DNA of 64,000 nt from Marivivens sp. LCG002. GTDB lineage: Bacteria; Pseudomonadota; Alphaproteobacteria; Rhodobacterales; Rhodobacteraceae. The stretch covers positions 248,001-312,000 of the forward strand of contig NZ_CP127165.1 of the NCBI RefSeq assembly GCF_030264275.1. Direction: 5' to 3'. The notes under the pieces are model-generated. The model was not told where the DNA came from. It saw only the letters and a program-made list of their open reading frames with translations, and made no database searches. Within the stretch, counting starts at the first letter, position 1. Each line of letters starts with the position of its first letter. This document shows, in pieces, positions 7,859-17,818 of this stretch. The position numbers were made by a program, and so were the translations under genes.

Positions 7859-9700
7859 ATGAGCGAGACACACGCCCAATCCGTCCTCTACGTGCGGGAC
7901 ACAATGCTCCCCCAGCAAGAGCCGCCCATCACCCAAAAAGGCGCGGTGAAATGGGTGCGCGAGAACCTGTTCAGCTCTTGGCTGAACGCGATCCTGACGA
8001 TTTTGTCGATCTATGTGGTCTACACGCTCGTTTCCCACCTTTATCCATGGTTCGCCAATTCGGTCTGGACCGCAGGGTCACTCGGGGAATGCCGCGAGGT
8101 TCTGGCCGTTGAAGGAGCTTCGACAGGTGCATGTTTTGCGGTCATCTCTGACCGCTGGCTCCAGTTGATGTTCGGCTTTTATCCTTCGGCCTTCTACTGG
8201 CGTCCGATCCTGACCTTCGTGCTCTTGGTGCCTGCGCTCGCTCCTATCCTTTATTCCGAGCGCGTTCCGACCAAGATGCTCTGGTTCTCGGGACTTTACC
8301 CCTTTCTTGCGACCTGGCTTCTGTGGGGGGGCTCGTTCTGGGTGCCTCTGCTGGTCATCGCAGGGTTCGTGGTAGGGGCGCTCCTTTTCATCGCGGGATC
8401 GCGGATCAATTTGATCGTCGCAACGGTTGCGGCAATCCTTGGCGCGATCTTCTGGTGGCTCGTCGCTGCTCCGTCGATCAATGCATCGCTCCACCACATG
8501 GTCGGACAGGCGCGTGCAGAAAGCATCCTGCAAGAGGCTACGGCGCTTCGGGCCGAACTCGCACCTGAGCTGGCGGCGCTTGAAACGCGCAAGAAAGAGC
8601 TCGAGCCTTTGATTGCGGCCGCAAATGCTGAAAAAGCAGCTTTGCTCGAAGCCGCAACTGCCGAGGGTTCACAAGACCAAAACGCCAAAGCGGCCTTCCT
8701 TGCCAAAGTGGACGAGCTTCAGGTGCTGCGTCGCCAAGACCTCGCATTTGCGGCGCAAATCGTGAATATCCAGCAAGAGATGTCCGACGCCCGCGCTCTT
8801 CTGTCGTCCATTCCGACGCTCCCGACGCTGGAAGAACAGCTTCCAACGTTGCGTGCGACCTACAAGGAATTGGAGGCTGCGCTGCCTTCTGCTCTTCGCG
8901 GCTTGCGCACCCCGAACCAAGCGCCTGACGGCACTTCGGCCGAGGATCTGAACGCCTTGAACGCTGCAATCTCTGCAAAATCGAACCTCGACTCTGCAGA
9001 GCTTGCGATCGCCTCTATCTATGGCCAGATCGGGATCGTCGGGCTTGAGCCTGTCAACAGTCGTGACTTTGGCGGCTTCATGCTTGCTTTGGTGATCGGC
9101 CTTGCGGGGATTTCGCTCTCCATGGGGCTCGGGATTATGTTGGCCCTCGGCCGTCAATCGAACCTGTTCATCATCCACACGATTTCTGTTGCGTTCATCG
9201 AGATCATTCGTGGTGTTCCTTTGATCGTGTGGCTGTTCACGGCCTCTTTGTTGCTCAACTACTTCCTCCCGCCGGGCACCGAGTTCGACCTCATGCTTCG
9301 GGTGGTGATTATGGTGACGTTCTTCTCGTCCGCCTATATCGCCGAAGTGGTGCGCGGTGGTCTCGCTGCGCTTCCCAAGGGGCAATATGAAGCAGCCGAT
9401 GCGCTGGGTCTCGATTATTGGAAGTCTATGCGTCTTATCGTGTTGCCGCAGGCTCTCAAGATCTCGATCCCCGGTATCGTGAACACCTTTATCGGCCTTT
9501 TCAAAGACACCACGCTCGTGATGTTTATCGGGCTTCTCGATCCGATCGGCCTGTCGAACTCTATCCGCGCCACCTCCGACTGGAACGGCATCTATTGGGA
9601 ATTGTTCGTCTTTATCGGCCTTCTCTTCTTTGTCTTCTGCTTCAGCATGGGACGCTATTCACTTTACCTGGAGAAAAAACTCCAGCGTGATCACCGCTAA
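7859..9700 (+). CDS. bztC: Amino-acid ABC permease (BztC/AapM) with coiled-coil insert
   Basis: This is the second permease, 613 residues; from memory, BztC/AapM proteins are usually about 380-450. The N-terminus has a membrane segment near 41-60 and several more between 115 and 205. Residues about 216-385 are not membrane-like: they are rich in Ala, Glu, Leu, Lys and Gln with heptad-like spacing, followed by a Pro-containing linker, and look like an alpha-helical coiled coil. The normal permease core resumes near 405, with the EAA loop at 511-532 (E-A-A-D-A-L-G-L then [13 protein letters not shown]). The frame is intact throughout and base composition does not change, so this is a real domain insertion and not an assembly join as far as I can see. 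Its function is unknown. Confidence 0.88.
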   Translation: MSETHAQSVLYVRDTMLPQQEPPITQKGAVKWVRENLFSSWLNAILTILSIYVVYTLVSHLYPWFANSVWTAGSLGECREVLAVEGASTGACFAVISDRWLQLMFGFYPSAFYWRPILTFVLLVPALAPILYSERVPTKMLWFSGLYPFLATWLLWGGSFWVPLLVIAGFVVGALLFIAGSRINLIVATVAAILGAIFWWLVAAPSINASLHHMVGQARAESILQEATALRAELAPELAALETRKKELEPLIAAANAEKAALLEAATAEGSQDQNAKAAFLAKVDELQVLRRQDLAFAAQIVNIQQEMSDARALLSSIPTLPTLEEQLPTLRATYKELEAALPSALRGLRTPNQAPDGTSAEDLNALNAAISAKSNLDSAELAIASIYGQIGIVGLEPVNSRDFGGFMLALVIGLAGISLSMGLGIMLALGRQSNLFIIHTISVAFIEIIRGVPLIVWLFTASLLLNYFLPPGTEFDLMLRVVIMVTFFSSAYIAEVVRGGLAALPKGQYEAADALGLDYWKSMRLIVLPQALKISIPGIVNTFIGLFKDTTLVMFIGLLDPIGLSNSIRATSDWNGIYWELFVFIGLLFFVFCFSMGRYSLYLEKKLQRDHR

Positions 9701-9711
9701 GGAGACCACAA

Positions 9712-10503
9712 ATGTCTGAACTCTCAATCGAACGAGAAATCGACCGCAGCGGCATGACAGTGTCGGATGAAGTCGCAATCCAAATCAACGGCATGAACAA
9801 GTGGTACGGTCAGTTCCATGTGCTTCGTGACATCAACCTGACGGTCAATCGCGGTGAGCGTATCGTGATCTGTGGCCCTTCGGGTTCGGGTAAATCGACC
9901 CTGATCCGCTGTATCAACCGTCTCGAAGAACACCAGTCCGGTCAGATCATCGTGGATGGGACCGAGCTGTCGTCTGATCTCAAGAACATCGACAAGATCC
10001 GTTCCGAAGTCGGGATGTGTTTCCAGCACTTCAACCTTTTCCCGCACCTGACGATCCTCGAGAACTGCACCCTTGCGCCGATCTGGGTTCGCAAGGTGCC
10101 GCGCAAAGAGGCCGAAGAAACAGCGATGCACTTCCTTGAAAAGGTGAAGATCCCCGATCAGGCCCACAAATATCCGGGCCAGCTTTCGGGCGGTCAGCAA
10201 CAGCGAGTGGCGATTGCGCGCTCGCTCTGTATGAAGCCGCGCATCATGCTCTTTGATGAACCGACGTCGGCTCTTGATCCCGAGATGATCAAGGAAGTTC
10301 TCGATACCATGATCGAGCTTGCCGAAGAGGGAATGACCATGCTCTGCGTTACGCATGAGATGGGCTTTGCCCAAGCCGTTGCAAACCGCGTGATTTTTAT
10401 GGACCAAGGCCAGATTGTGGAACAGAACGAGCCGAAAGAGTTCTTCAACAACCCGCAATCCGAACGCACAAAGCTGTTCCTGAGCCAGATTTTGGGTCAC
10501 TAA
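9712..10503 (+). CDS. bztD: Amino-acid ABC transporter ATPase (BztD/AapP)
   Basis: This 263-residue ATP-binding subunit powers the transporter. Walker [10 protein letters not shown] is at 55-63, the signature [10 protein letters not shown] lies in the middle, and Walker B reads [15 protein letters not shown], followed by a switch histidine in C-V-T-H-E-M. The first 22 or so residues precede the usual polar-amino-acid ATPase domain, as in BztD. It follows bztC by 11 bases and ends just before a strong terminator, so it closes the operon. The family assignment is firm; the amino-acid specificity is inherited from the whole cassette. Confidence 0.94.
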   Translation: MSELSIEREIDRSGMTVSDEVAIQINGMNKWYGQFHVLRDINLTVNRGERIVICGPSGSGKSTLIRCINRLEEHQSGQIIVDGTELSSDLKNIDKIRSEVGMCFQHFNLFPHLTILENCTLAPIWVRKVPRKEAEETAMHFLEKVKIPDQAHKYPGQLSGGQQQRVAIARSLCMKPRIMLFDEPTSALDPEMIKEVLDTMIELAEEGMTMLCVTHEMGFAQAVANRVIFMDQGQIVEQNEPKEFFNNPQSERTKLFLSQILGH

Positions 10504-10520
10504 GCCCACACCATAACCGG

Positions 10521-10551
10521 AAAAGGCCGCCCTCTTGCGGCCTTTTCTTTT
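10521..10551 (+). terminator. Rho-independent terminator of the bzt operon
   Basis: AAAAGGCCGC (10521-10530) and GCGGCCTTTT (10537-10546) form a perfect ten-pair stem around a six-base loop, followed by CTTTT. It lies 17 bases after the bztD stop and has all parts of an intrinsic terminator. Confidence 0.9.
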
Positions 10552-10643
10552 GCCGTGTCAAAAATTTGATCAAAATACATCTCCCCTTTCCCCGTGGGAT
10601 CGTGCAGTATCTGCGCGAAACGACCAATTCGAGGAGATGTCAT

Positions 10644-11843
10644 ATGGCGGGTGTGAACCACAAAGGTCAGGCGTTTGACTGGGCCGATCCTTTCCTTCTT
10701 GCCGATCAGCTGACCGAAGAAGAGCGCATGATCGAAGACAGCGCAAAAGCCTTTGCCGCGGAAAGCCTCGCGCCTCGGGTCGAGAACGCCTATCTGAACG
10801 AGCATACAGACCCCGAAATTTTCCGTGATATGGGTGCAGCCGGACTTTTGGGTGTGACCGTTCCCGAACAATACGGCGGGGTCGGCGCGTCTTATGTGTC
10901 CTATGGGCTTGTCGCAAGAGAGGTCGAACGGATCGACTCGGGCTATCGATCGATGATGTCGGTGCAATCGAGCCTCGTGATGTTCCCGATCTACGCCTAT
11001 GGTTCCGAAGAACAGCGGATGAAATATCTTCCCAAACTTGCATCGGGCGAATTCATCGGGTGTTTTGGTTTGACCGAACCCGAAGCAGGGTCCGATCCTG
11101 CAGGCATGAAGACGCGTGCTACCAAGACCGAGGGCGGCTATGTGCTCAATGGTTCCAAGATGTGGATTTCGAATGCGCCGCTCGCTGATGTTTTCGTCGT
11201 CTGGGCCAAATCCGAAGCCCACGGCAACAAGGTGCGCGGCTTTATCCTTGAAAAGGGAATGAAGGGGCTGTCGGCCCCCAAGATTGAAGGCAAATTGTCT
11301 CTTCGGGCTTCGATTACGGGTGAAATCGTGATGGAGAACGTCGAGGTCGGCGAAGACGCCCTCCTTCCCGATACCGAAGGCATGAGCGGTCCCTTCGGCT
11401 GTTTGAACCGTGCACGTTACGGCATCAGCTGGGGCGTGATGGGGGCAGCCGAGGATTGCTGGCACCGCGCACGCGGCTACGGGCTTGATCGCAAGCAATT
11501 CGGCAAGCCTCTTGCCGGAACCCAACTCTATCAGAAGAAACTTGCGGACATGCAAACCGAGATTACGCTCGGTCTTCAAGCTTCGCTTCGTGTTGGACGG
11601 CTTTTGGACGAGGGTCGTTTTGCGCCCGAGATGATCAGCCTTATCAAGCGCAACAACTGCGGTAAGGCGCTCGACATCGCACGTCACGCACGTGATATGC
11701 ACGGTGGGAACGGTATCCAGATCGGCTATCACATCATGCGGCACGCCCAGAACCTCGAGACGGTGAACACCTATGAGGGCACCCATGACGTGCACGCCCT
11801 TATCCTTGGTCGTGCACAAACGGGCATTCAGGCGTTCTTCTAA
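10644..11843 (+). CDS. gcdH: Glutaryl-CoA dehydrogenase (acyl-CoA dehydrogenase family)
   Basis: This 399-residue FAD enzyme oxidises and decarboxylates glutaryl-CoA to crotonyl-CoA in lysine, tryptophan and aromatic-acid breakdown. It carries the acyl-CoA dehydrogenase signatures [13 protein letters not shown] and, near the end, the T-Y-E-G-T-H-D segment with the catalytic Glu. The FDWADPFLL-type N-terminus is characteristic of GcdH rather than of straight-chain dehydrogenases. ATG 10644 follows GAGGAGA. A CoA-transferase begins three bases after its stop, a common pairing that would activate glutarate for this enzyme. Confidence in the exact substrate is high but rests on family and context. 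Confidence 0.92.
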   Translation: MAGVNHKGQAFDWADPFLLADQLTEEERMIEDSAKAFAAESLAPRVENAYLNEHTDPEIFRDMGAAGLLGVTVPEQYGGVGASYVSYGLVAREVERIDSGYRSMMSVQSSLVMFPIYAYGSEEQRMKYLPKLASGEFIGCFGLTEPEAGSDPAGMKTRATKTEGGYVLNGSKMWISNAPLADVFVVWAKSEAHGNKVRGFILEKGMKGLSAPKIEGKLSLRASITGEIVMENVEVGEDALLPDTEGMSGPFGCLNRARYGISWGVMGAAEDCWHRARGYGLDRKQFGKPLAGTQLYQKKLADMQTEITLGLQASLRVGRLLDEGRFAPEMISLIKRNNCGKALDIARHARDMHGGNGIQIGYHIMRHAQNLETVNTYEGTHDVHALILGRAQTGIQAFF

Positions 11844-11846
11844 GCA

Positions 11847-13001
11847 ATGACTTCGGCGCTGAATGGTCTCAAGGTCGTTGAACTGGCACGGATCCTTGCG
11901 GGTCCGTGGATGGGGCAAACACTCGCCGATCTTGGTGCCGAGGTGATCAAGGTCGAAGCACCCGAAGGGGATGACACCCGCAAATGGGGTCCCCCCTTTA
12001 TCGAGCGTGACGACGGCAAAGGCGGCACCGAAAAGGTCGCAGCCTATTTCCATGCGGCAAACAGGGGCAAGACTTCGGTCACTTGCGATTTTTCGAACCC
12101 TCATGATCTTGCGGAACTCAAGGCTCTTATCGCCGATGCGGATGTCTTGATCGAAAATTTCAAAGTCGGTGGGCTCAAGAAATACGGGCTCGATTATGAA
12201 AGTCTTTCCGCGCTCAATCCTCGTCTTGTCTATGCGTCGGTGACGGGCTTCGGCCAAACAGGGCCAAGGGCCGCGCAACCGGGGTATGATTTCCTGATCC
12301 AAGGTATGAGCGGGATCATGGACCTGACGGGCGAGCCTGACGGTCAGCCGCAAAAGGTCGGTGTTGCCTGGATAGACATTTTTACAGGGCTTTATGGCGT
12401 AATCGCGATAGAGGCCGCTTTGCTGGAACGCGCACGGTCCGGTTTGGGTCAGCATCTTGATATCGCTCTCTTCGACACAGGTGTCGGTGTGCTCGCCAAT
12501 CAGGCGATGAACTACCTGTTGGGCGGTGTTGTGCCTTCGCGTCTGGGGAATGCGCATCCGAACATCGTGCCGTATCAGGTGCTTCCTTGCGCGGATGGGC
12601 ATGTGATTATCGCCTGTGGCAACGACCGGCAATTTGTTGCGCTTTGCGGAGCGCTTGAGAGGGCCGAGTTGGCGGTGTCGGAAAAGTTCGCGACCAATCC
12701 TGCACGTGTTGCCCATCGGGCTGATTTGACGACTGCTCTGGAAAACGCGCTCGCGACCTGGACCAAAGCCGATTTGATAAGTGCTTTGGAAAAAGTCGGC
12801 GTTCCGTGCGGTCCGATCAATTCGGTCCAAGAGGCGTTGACGGACCCGCAAATCGAAGCGCGCGGTCTTGTCATTCACCCCGAGGGGATTGCGGGCATCG
12901 CAACCCCGATCAAGATGTCCCGAAGCCAAGCGGTTTCGGAAAAGGCCTCGCCTGTCCTAGGTTCCGGCGCTTGGACCTTCACCTCTCGTCGGGACGCGTG
13001 A
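11847..13001 (+). CDS. Class III CoA-transferase (CaiB/BaiF), probable glutarate type
   Basis: This 384-residue family III CoA-transferase moves CoA between carboxylic acids through an aspartyl-CoA intermediate. The N-terminal L-K-V-V-E-L-A-R-I-L-A-G-P segment and the AEVIKVE motif are typical, and the expected catalytic Asp lies in the V-A-W-I-D-I-F-T-G stretch. Being coupled to gcdH suggests a succinyl-CoA:glutarate CoA-transferase (SUGCT-like) role. Other substrates of the family, such as formate or carnitine, cannot be excluded from sequence. Its 3' end overlaps the convergent flavin reductase gene by 23 bases. Confidence 0.85.
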   Translation: MTSALNGLKVVELARILAGPWMGQTLADLGAEVIKVEAPEGDDTRKWGPPFIERDDGKGGTEKVAAYFHAANRGKTSVTCDFSNPHDLAELKALIADADVLIENFKVGGLKKYGLDYESLSALNPRLVYASVTGFGQTGPRAAQPGYDFLIQGMSGIMDLTGEPDGQPQKVGVAWIDIFTGLYGVIAIEAALLERARSGLGQHLDIALFDTGVGVLANQAMNYLLGGVVPSRLGNAHPNIVPYQVLPCADGHVIIACGNDRQFVALCGALERAELAVSEKFATNPARVAHRADLTTALENALATWTKADLISALEKVGVPCGPINSVQEALTDPQIEARGLVIHPEGIAGIATPIKMSRSQAVSEKASPVLGSGAWTFTSRRDA

Positions 13002-13587
13002 GGGTGAAGACCTCTTCGATCACAGCGTAATCCTGATAGCCGAGCCTTGCCAAAGGTTTGAACGCGGTCACGTCGAAGCGTCCGTCAACGAGACAGTCAT
13101 CGCGCATATGAACGCCCGTGACCTCTCCGAAGACGACGAAATTCTTACCCCCGACCAGTGGCATGATCTCGGTCAGTTTGCATTCCAGCGACGCTGGCAC
13201 ATCGGCCGCTCTTGGACAGTCGATGGTCGTGCATTCTGCTTTGTCGATCCGTGCGAAATCGAATTCATCCACGTCGGATTCAAGCGTTTCAGAGGATCGG
13301 TTCATCGCATCCCGCATCGCGAATTCTACGATGTTGACGCAAAATACACCGGTCTCGCGGATATTGGCGAGGGTATCCTTGGACGTGTTCAGGCCCGCCT
13401 TGAGTCCCTGCGAGGCAAACATCAATTGCGGCGGCACATAGGCGACGGCGTTGAAAAAAGAGTAGGGCGCGATGTTGTCCGTGCCGCTTGCGGACCGTGT
13501 GGAAACCCAAGCAATCGGACGGGGCGAAATGATCGCATTGAAAGGGTTATGCGGAAGCCCATGTCCATCTTTTGGTTCGTAAAACAT
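12979..13587 (-). CDS. Flavin reductase family protein
   Basis: This 202-residue protein of the FMN-binding split-barrel flavin reductase family reads P-R-P-I-A-W-V-S-T near 23-31, then N-I-A-P-Y-S-F-F-N-A, the segment that contacts flavin. Such proteins reduce FMN with NAD(P)H or bind flavin for partner oxygenases. No oxygenase is adjacent here, so the partner is unknown. It converges on the CoA-transferase with a 23-base overlap. The start at 13587 fits the family N-terminus (M-F-Y-E-P), with an AAGGA about five bases before it. Confidence 0.85.
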   Translation of the reverse strand: MFYEPKDGHGLPHNPFNAIISPRPIAWVSTRSASGTDNIAPYSFFNAVAYVPPQLMFASQGLKAGLNTSKDTLANIRETGVFCVNIVEFAMRDAMNRSSETLESDVDEFDFARIDKAECTTIDCPRAADVPASLECKLTEIMPLVGGKNFVVFGEVTGVHMRDDCLVDGRFDVTAFKPLARLGYQDYAVIEEVFTLTRPDER

Positions 13588-13668
13588 CGGTTGTCCTTGT
13601 CTCTCGTTTGCGACACAGCTAGCGCCATGCTAACTCAGGCCTAGACCTAATGGGAGACCTTCCGGCGT

Positions 13669-14184
13669 ATGTTCGAACTCACCGTCGAGAAACCCGAAGA
13701 TTGGTGGGACGTCGAGGCCCTCTATGACCTGTGTTTCGCACCGGGTCGAACGGCTCTTTCCTCTTACAGGCTGCGCGAAGGGGTCGATCCGATCCGCGAG
13801 TTATGCTTTGTCGGACGGGATGGTCAGGGGATCATCGGCGGCGTCATTCGAAACTGGCCCGTCTGCATAAACGGGCATCTGGCGATTCTTCTCGGGCCTG
13901 TGGCCGTTCACCCCACGCGTCAGGGGGAAGGGCTTGGCGGAATATTGATGCATGCGGCACTGAACAGGGCGACCGACCTTGGTTGGGAGCGTGTCATGCT
14001 TGTCGGCGACTATCCCTACTACAAGCGTTTCGGTTTCGAAAAGCTCGAGGGTGTGATTATGCCGCCGCCGACAAACCCCGATCGTGTCTTGGGGATCGAA
14101 CTTGTCGAAGGTGCTTGGGCGCAGGTCAAAGGCAATGTCGAGCGCGCGGGTGATTGCAATCCCGAAGAGAGTGCCCATCTTTAA
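13669..14184 (+). CDS. GNAT-family N-acetyltransferase
   Basis: This 171-residue acyltransferase has a GNAT fold. The acetyl-CoA binding motif A is visible as V-A-V-H-P-T-R-Q-G-E-G-L-G-G-I-L-M-H, followed by the Y-Y-K-R-F-G-F segment of motif B seen in YhbS-like proteins. The substrate is unknown; this subfamily includes protein and small-molecule acetylases. It lies between the flavin reductase, which diverges, and the EcsC gene 23 bases downstream on the same strand, with which it may share a transcript. Confidence 0.85.
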   Translation: MFELTVEKPEDWWDVEALYDLCFAPGRTALSSYRLREGVDPIRELCFVGRDGQGIIGGVIRNWPVCINGHLAILLGPVAVHPTRQGEGLGGILMHAALNRATDLGWERVMLVGDYPYYKRFGFEKLEGVIMPPPTNPDRVLGIELVEGAWAQVKGNVERAGDCNPEESAHL

Positions 14185-14207
14185 CCCGTCGAGACGTGGA
14201 GAGATGG

Positions 14208-14987
14208 ATGAAGGTTATCAACCCCGAAAACCCGCTATCAGAGGAGGCCCGCGAGGTGGTGCGCGCGCTTGCGCGTCGGCAACGCGATGCTAACGGCATC
14301 CTGATGACGGCCATGAACTATGTCGGTGGTCAGGTCGAGGATGGCTTGAAGCTTCTTCCTGCTCCGGTGCGGGCGCAAATCGAAAAGGCCGCTAAATCAG
14401 CACTTGAGAAAAGCTATTCCGTTGCCGCCAAAAGCCGTCAGGGACCGCTTCAAAACGTAGTTGCGACCGAACGGATGAACCGTCTGCTTGGAACCTTGAC
14501 GGGCGCTTTGGGGGGTGCTGGGGGGCTGCCGACTGCTCTGGCTGAATTGCCCGTCGCAACGACCGTGATTTTCCGCTCGATCCAGTCCGTTGCCGAAACC
14601 TATGGCGAAGACCCGAGCACAGAAGAAACCCGCGTGGAATGTCTTAGGGTGTTCGGAGCTGGGGGGCCGATGGGCGAGGATGACGGGATCGACACGACCT
14701 TTATCGGAGCGCGCATCGGCTTGTCTGGGGCGGCGGTACATGGGCTTATCGCCAAAGTCGCCCCACGATTTGCGACGGTTCTTTCGCAAAAACTGGCGTC
14801 TCAAGCGGTGCCCATTCTCGGCGCGGCGGCGGGCGCGGGCACCAATTACGCATTTATCGGCTATTACACCGAAATGGCGCATGTGCACTTCGGGCTACGT
14901 GCGGCTGGGCGCACCTATGACGCCGATCAGGTCGCCGATGCCTTTCACGAGGAACTTGCGCGATTGAAGTCGCCCGTGGTCGCCTGA
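14208..14987 (+). CDS. EcsC family protein
   Basis: This 259-residue protein belongs to the EcsC family, named after a gene in the Bacillus ecs transporter locus; biochemical function is not established. It is rich in Ala and Gly with several moderately hydrophobic helices (around 95-125 and 170-220) and the conserved pattern of small residues near G-A-L-G-G-A-G-G-L-P. ATG 14208 begins the family-like sequence M-K-V-I-N-P-E-N-P-L; a longer frame back to 14154 overlaps the GNAT gene. Its stop is one base from the end of convergent ptsP. Confidence 0.82.
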   Translation: MKVINPENPLSEEAREVVRALARRQRDANGILMTAMNYVGGQVEDGLKLLPAPVRAQIEKAAKSALEKSYSVAAKSRQGPLQNVVATERMNRLLGTLTGALGGAGGLPTALAELPVATTVIFRSIQSVAETYGEDPSTEETRVECLRVFGAGGPMGEDDGIDTTFIGARIGLSGAAVHGLIAKVAPRFATVLSQKLASQAVPILGAAAGAGTNYAFIGYYTEMAHVHFGLRAAGRTYDADQVADAFHEELARLKSPVVA

Positions 14988-14988
14988 C

Positions 14989-17229
14989 TTATTGATTGGC
15001 GAGATAGCTGGTGACGGCTTGACGCACAGAGAGCTCGCCATTGGCGCGCGCTTCGTCGATCACGGCTTTCACTTCGCGAAGATCCACGCGGCGCAAAAGA
15101 TGTTTGACCGGACCGATGGAGGCAGGGCGCATAGAGAGCGTCGGGAACCCGATCGCCGCAAATGCGACAGCTTCAACGGGTCTGCCTGCATCCTCGCCGC
15201 AGAACGAAAGCTTTTTGCCTGCATCCGTGCAACGCTTGGCGACCATTTCCAGAAATCCGATAAAGCTGCTGTCGAGCGTGTCATATCTCCGGCGCACGCG
15301 TTCATTTTCGCGGTCTGCGGCAAAGAAAAACTGCTTGAGATCGTTTCCGCCCACCGAAATAAAATCGACCTCTTCAAAGAAGGCATCGGGCGCGAATCCG
15401 AGGCTCGGCGTTTCAAGCATCGCTCCGACTTCCAGAGCCGACGGAAGGGTGTGCCCGAGCTTTCGCTCGCGCTCGATCACCTTGTCCAGATTGGCGCGTG
15501 CTTCACGGAATTCGGACAACTGGGTGATAAAGGGGAACATGACTTTCAGCGGGCGACCATTGGCGCCGCGCAGCAAAGCCTGAAGCTGCATGCTCAAGAC
15601 GCCAGGCATATCGAGCCCGACGCGGATCGCGCGCCAACCCATCGCCGGATTGGGTTCATCCTGAGGCTTCATATAGGGAAGCACTTTGTCCGATCCGATA
15701 TCGAGCGTGCGGAATGCCACGGGAAGCCCACCCGCCGCATCCATAACGCGGCTGTAAAGTGCGGAAAGCTCACCGCGCTTCGGCATTTGGTTGCGGATCA
15801 GAAACTGGAGCTCTGTCCTGAAGAGTCCCACCCCTTCGGCACCCGAAGAGGGAAGCGATGGCAGGTCGGCCATCAGCCCTGCGTTCATGTTGAGCGAAAT
15901 GACAGTGCCGCATTTCGCCTGAGCGGGAAGATGACGGATCGAGGCATAGCGTTCTTGCGCGCGCGCCTGCATCGCGATTTTGTCGCGAAACGCGGCTTTG
16001 ACCGCATCATCGGGTCTCAGGTGTATGATGCCTTGGTCCCCGTCGACGATTACGGCATCCCCGTTCAGGGCCTCGGTCGTTATGTTCCTTGCATGGATGA
16101 CAAGCGGAATGGCCCAAGCGCGTGCGACAATGGCAGCATGCGAGCCGACCGACCCCTCTTCAAGGATGATCCCTTTGAGCGTTTTGCCATATTCGAGCAA
16201 TTCCCCCGGGCCGATATTGCGGGCCACAAGAATGGGGTTTTCGGGCATTTCCGCGCCTGTATCCGCGCCTTGACCCGTCAAAATCCGAAGAAGCCGGTTC
16301 GATAGGTCATCAAGGTCGTGCAAGCGCTCGCGCAAGTAGGCATCACCCGAACCTTGCAAGCGGGAACGGGCCAGCGATTGTTCTTTCTCGACCGCAGCTT
16401 CAGCCGAAAGACCGTTCGCGACATCGTCCTCCATGCGGCGCATCCAACTCTTGGAGTTGGCAAAAAGCCGATAGGCCTCGAGCACTTGGACCTGATCTGC
16501 GTTGACTGTCGCCGCTTGGTCCAGCATCTGGTCGATCTGGTTTCGAAGGGTGTCCACGGCCTCGCGAAGCCGCAAGAGCTCGGCTTCGGGGTCGTCGGCA
16601 ACGGGGTTGGTGACCACGACACGGGGTTCGTGCAGATAGACGTTCCCCTCTGCAGCCCCTTCTTGTCCTGTCGTGCCGCGGAACATCATCGCTTGTTGAT
16701 GGCGGGCAGAAAGCGCTGCACCCTCGCCGATAAAAGCGCCGAGCTCGGTCATTTCGGCAAGAACCATTGCGACGACTTCAAGCGCATAGACCTCGTCGGC
16801 GGTGAACTGACGCGATGCTTTGGACTGAACAACCAGAACACCGAGCACATTCCCGAGCCGCTGGATCGGGACACCGCAGAACGACGAATACCGTTCTTCG
16901 CCCGTTTCGGGCATATAGCGGAAGCCCTTCTCCGCAGGCGCATCCGCCGTGTTGACGACCTGCCGTGTGCGGGCCGTGCGACCAACGAGACCCTCGCCAA
17001 GCCGCATGCGTGTTTTGTGGACCGCTTCGGCCTGAAGTCCTTCGGTTGCGCAAAGTTCGAGAGTTTCTTCGTCACGGAAGAGATAGATAGAGCACACTTC
17101 TGTCTGCATTGAAGAAGCGATGAGATGCACGATCTTGTCGAGACGCGCTTGCCCTGCTGCGTCTTCGGCCATCGTGTCGCGCAGGCGGCCAAGCAACCTA
17201 CGGCTATCGGTTTCGAATTTTTGTCCCAT
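14989..17229 (-). CDS. ptsP: PtsP, enzyme I of the nitrogen phosphotransferase system
   Basis: This 746-residue protein is EI-Ntr: a GAF sensory domain (about 25-165) fused to a PEP-protein phosphotransferase. The phosphorylated histidine is His364 in the SHAAIVAR motif, in the swivelling domain. The C-terminal PEP-binding barrel is present, with G-V-G-L-F-R-T-E-L and, near the end, an S-F-C-G-E-D segment with the expected Cys. It takes phosphate from PEP and passes it to NPr and EIIA-Ntr, tying nitrogen and carbon state to potassium and other regulation; those partners are not in this window. The neighbour of the same strand is lysC, beyond a small opposite gene. Confidence 0.93.
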   Translation of the reverse strand: MGQKFETDSRRLLGRLRDTMAEDAAGQARLDKIVHLIASSMQTEVCSIYLFRDEETLELCATEGLQAEAVHKTRMRLGEGLVGRTARTRQVVNTADAPAEKGFRYMPETGEERYSSFCGVPIQRLGNVLGVLVVQSKASRQFTADEVYALEVVAMVLAEMTELGAFIGEGAALSARHQQAMMFRGTTGQEGAAEGNVYLHEPRVVVTNPVADDPEAELLRLREAVDTLRNQIDQMLDQAATVNADQVQVLEAYRLFANSKSWMRRMEDDVANGLSAEAAVEKEQSLARSRLQGSGDAYLRERLHDLDDLSNRLLRILTGQGADTGAEMPENPILVARNIGPGELLEYGKTLKGIILEEGSVGSHAAIVARAWAIPLVIHARNITTEALNGDAVIVDGDQGIIHLRPDDAVKAAFRDKIAMQARAQERYASIRHLPAQAKCGTVISLNMNAGLMADLPSLPSSGAEGVGLFRTELQFLIRNQMPKRGELSALYSRVMDAAGGLPVAFRTLDIGSDKVLPYMKPQDEPNPAMGWRAIRVGLDMPGVLSMQLQALLRGANGRPLKVMFPFITQLSEFREARANLDKVIERERKLGHTLPSALEVGAMLETPSLGFAPDAFFEEVDFISVGGNDLKQFFFAADRENERVRRRYDTLDSSFIGFLEMVAKRCTDAGKKLSFCGEDAGRPVEAVAFAAIGFPTLSMRPASIGPVKHLLRRVDLREVKAVIDEARANGELSVRQAVTSYLANQ

Positions 17230-17392
17230 CGGTCCTTCCGGAGTCTTTGACTCTCTCTATAGGCGACCTTGGTCCGGAAAGGGAGTGGACAAAAAGCTCA
17301 GGCACAAGTTTCTACATCTTTCCGCTTGGCGACAGGGCAATTTGCCTTAAAACTGGGCGGATATTCTTACTAGGGTTTAGGTTGGATATTTC

Positions 17393-17770
17393 ATGCAATT
17401 TGAGCGGACGACTGTCATCTGGCAGAGAGTCGAAGGCGCGCTTGTTTTTGGCGCGATGCTCTTGGCTTTTCTTCTTGGTTATAAATTGGCTTACCCTTGG
17501 TGGGCATTGGTGTTGATCTTCTTTGCCCCTGATCTGAGTTTTCTGGCCTATCTCGTTGGCAAAAAAGTCGGCTCTTTTACCTATAATTTCATGCACAGCT
17601 ATGGGCTTGGGTTGGTGATCTTGGTGCTTGGGGCATCAAGTGACTCTTACGAGCAATTCACCGTCGGGGCGCTGATAATGGGGCATGCGGGATTTGATCG
17701 GATGCTTGGATACGGACTGAAAATGCCGAGCGGATTTCACGACACCCATCTTGGACGGTTGGGCAAATAA
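17393..17770 (+). CDS. DUF4260 membrane protein
   Basis: This 125-residue protein matches the DUF4260 family, small integral membrane proteins of unknown function. Hydrophobic segments lie near 16-29, 35-55 and 68-85. Typical landmarks are W-W-A-L-V-L-I-F-F-A-P-D-L-S, the Y-N-F-M-H-S-Y-G-L-G turn, and the ending G-H-A-G-F-D-R-M-L-G-Y-G-L-K. It sits alone on the plus strand between ptsP and lysC, and a terminator follows directly. No ribosome binding site is strong; the start fits family length. Confidence 0.85.
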   Translation: MQFERTTVIWQRVEGALVFGAMLLAFLLGYKLAYPWWALVLIFFAPDLSFLAYLVGKKVGSFTYNFMHSYGLGLVILVLGASSDSYEQFTVGALIMGHAGFDRMLGYGLKMPSGFHDTHLGRLGK

Positions 17771-17796
17771 AAAAGCCGCCCGTTCGGGCGGCTTTT
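17771..17796. terminator. Terminator shared by DUF4260 and lysC
   Basis: AAAAGCCGCCC (17771-17781) and GGGCGGCTTTT (17786-17796) form a perfect 11-pair stem with a GTTC loop. Read on the minus strand it is followed by TTTTTTATTTG, a good U-run for the end of lysC. Read on the plus strand only TTTTCC follows. It is best seen as the lysC terminator that also helps the convergent small gene. Confidence 0.88.
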
Positions 17797-17818
17797 CCAG
17801 TTTAGCGAAGCGCGTCGA

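Noticed and set aside
10500-12929. An 809-codon open frame on the minus strand opposite gcdH and the CoA-transferase
   Set aside because: The plus-strand frames encode two complete, well-recognised enzymes with ribosome binding sites. The minus-strand translation shows no known motif and is a by-product of GC-rich codon use.
5323-13654. The 10-mer GACCTAATGG near 5324 and again near 13645, once thought a shared operator
   Set aside because: Only two copies were seen, with different flanks and distances to genes. This is within chance for a 64-kb window.
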